Below, piece after piece: positions 4,581 to 5,040 of a DNA stretch of 5,040 nucleotides. Every line of letters starts with the position of its first letter. The stretch's first letter is position 1. The notes under the pieces are model-generated. The model was not told where the DNA came from. It did no database searches and saw only the letters and a program-made list of their open reading frames with translations. The position numbers and the translations under genes were made by a program. The DNA comes from Methanofollis sp. (GTDB taxonomy: Archaea > Halobacteriota > Methanomicrobia > Methanomicrobiales > Methanofollaceae): positions 1 through 5,040 of the forward strand of contig JAQVHG010000171.1 in assembly GCA_028696365.1 (NCBI GenBank), given 5' to 3'.

Positions 4581-4704
4581 GTAGAATCCTTCCTGGAATC
4601 TCGCGCCGGGGGGTTGCACCCCCCGGACCCTCCATACGATCGGTCGAGGACGGCAACTCTCATCGGGTCCGTCGATTGTGCCTCCTCGAGCCTCTTTTCA
4701 TCCC
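4581..4704 (+). repeat. Intergenic repeat copy D
   Basis: The blocks match copy C: GTAGAATCC (4581-4589), a GC hairpin (4606-4626), GGTCGAGGACGGC (4642-4654, exact), GGGTCC (4665-4670), TCGATTGTGCCT (4672-4683, exact) and TCATCCC (4698-4704). The offset shrinks from 206 to 196 bp along the unit, so small deletions separate the copies. Confidence 0.75.
4606..4626. other. Perfect GC hairpin inside repeat copy D
   Basis: CCGGGGGG (4606-4613) and CCCCCCGG (4619-4626) pair perfectly around TTGCA, an 8-bp stem. It is in the position of the copy C hairpin. Confidence 0.7.
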
Positions 4705-4824
4705 TGTACAGGCACGAGGGAAGGCGGCTGAATCATGCTCGGACCAGAAAGGAAGCGGGGGGTGGCATGACAGAACAATCTAAGAGTCTTTAAAGAGCCC
4801 ATCACGAGCAATAACGGTCTGAAG

Positions 4825-4830
4825 AAAAAA
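4825..4830 (-). terminator. T-tract terminator of the FAD synthase gene
   Basis: After the TGA stop (4841-4843) the - strand reads a pyrimidine-rich stretch that ends in six T residues. This fits archaeal U-tract termination. Confidence 0.6.
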
Positions 4831-4840
4831 GAGAGAAAGG

Positions 4841-5040
4841 TCAGCGGGGAGTCCGCTTGGCGAGCGTCCGCTCGACGATCTGAGACGAACTGGCAAGAGG
4901 CCCCTCGTAGCGCCCGATCCGTACCACCTCGGCACGCAGCCCGCGCTCCTTCAGAGCCGCCCTTAGGTCCTCTTCCTTGAAGAACTGGTTGAACCCGAGG
5001 GTGATCACGTCAGGATCGATCTCCCTGATGGGATCGAAGA
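4841..5040 (-). CDS. ribL: FAD synthase, archaeal RibL type (C-terminal part, 5' end outside window)
   Basis: The frame is open from the window edge to TGA at 4841-4843 and gives the last 65 residues. D-V-I-T-L-G-F-N-Q (10-18) corresponds to the G-Y-D-Q/G-P-D-Q region of archaeal cytidylyltransferase-like FAD synthases, followed by E-E-D-L-x-x-x-L-x-x-R-G-L-x-x-E-V-V-R-I and the late S-S-S-Q-I-V-E-R motif (50-57), equivalent to the I-S-S-T-x-I loop that contacts the nucleotide in this superfamily. The enzyme transfers AMP from ATP to FMN to form FAD in the cytoplasm; archaeal homologues such as MJ1179 are about 150 residues, so roughly half is missing here. The N-terminal H-x-G-H motif is outside the window, so nucleotide specificity cannot be checked. 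A glycerol-3-phosphate cytidylyltransferase-like enzyme is the alternative. Confidence 0.85.
   Translation of the reverse strand, partial: FDPIREIDPDVITLGFNQFFKEEDLRAALKERGLRAEVVRIGRYEGPLASSSQIVERTLAKRTPR

Larger units (their letters stand above)
4248..4840. other. 593-bp non-coding stretch with hairpin-bearing repeats
   Basis: I find no supported gene here. The stretch holds the operon promoter at its left end, a purine-rich run (4302-4320, G-rich on the + strand), repeat copies C and D, three GC hairpins, a 10-bp palindrome TCTTTAAAGA (4787-4796), and the T-tract terminator of the FAD synthase gene at its right end. Confidence 0.7.

Noticed and set aside
4502..4640. Insertion sequence ends suggested by GC-rich inverted repeats
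   Set aside because: No transposase frame and no target duplication are visible, and each inverted repeat folds on itself as a local hairpin.

Overview
The window looks like a chromosomal stretch of a methanogenic archaeon, most likely of the Methanomicrobiales (Methanofollis/Methanoculleus type). This is inferred from GC-rich coding with archaeal TATA boxes and T-tract terminators, a DUF5654 membrane protein, an archaeal-type FAD synthase, and PEGA-like surface repeats with a C-terminal anchor. I could not run a database search, so the taxonomic call is moderate. No tRNA, rRNA, CRISPR array, transposase or phage gene is visible.

Left part (1-1373): the 3' end of a repeat-built surface protein runs on the + strand and meets tail to tail a - strand gene for a protein with a MerR-like helix-turn-helix and a coiled coil; their stop codons overlap. 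That gene is divergent from a small two-helix membrane protein (DUF5654), which has a strong TATA box placed for a leaderless transcript. The 140 bp between them carries two interleaved inverted repeats.

Middle (1374-2886): the DUF5654 gene converges on a gene for a secreted, sequon-rich, repeat-containing protein of unknown function. A perfect 10-bp inverted repeat spans both stop codons. About 680 bp of non-coding DNA follows, holding two diverged copies (about 170 bp, 360 bp apart) of an intergenic repeat.

Right part (2887-5040): two tandem paralogous membrane proteins of the Sm_multidrug_ex/COG2426 family form a - strand operon with an ATGA start/stop overlap. Upstream lie about 590 bp of non-coding DNA with a second repeat pair (about 125-135 bp, 206 bp apart) and three strong GC-rich hairpins. 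The window ends in the C-terminal 65 residues of an archaeal FAD synthase (RibL-like) on the - strand.

The genes do not form one obvious pathway. Four of the six act at or outside the membrane. The least explained items are the two pairs of hairpin-bearing intergenic repeats, the secreted sequon-rich protein, and the divergent HTH/DUF5654 pair.
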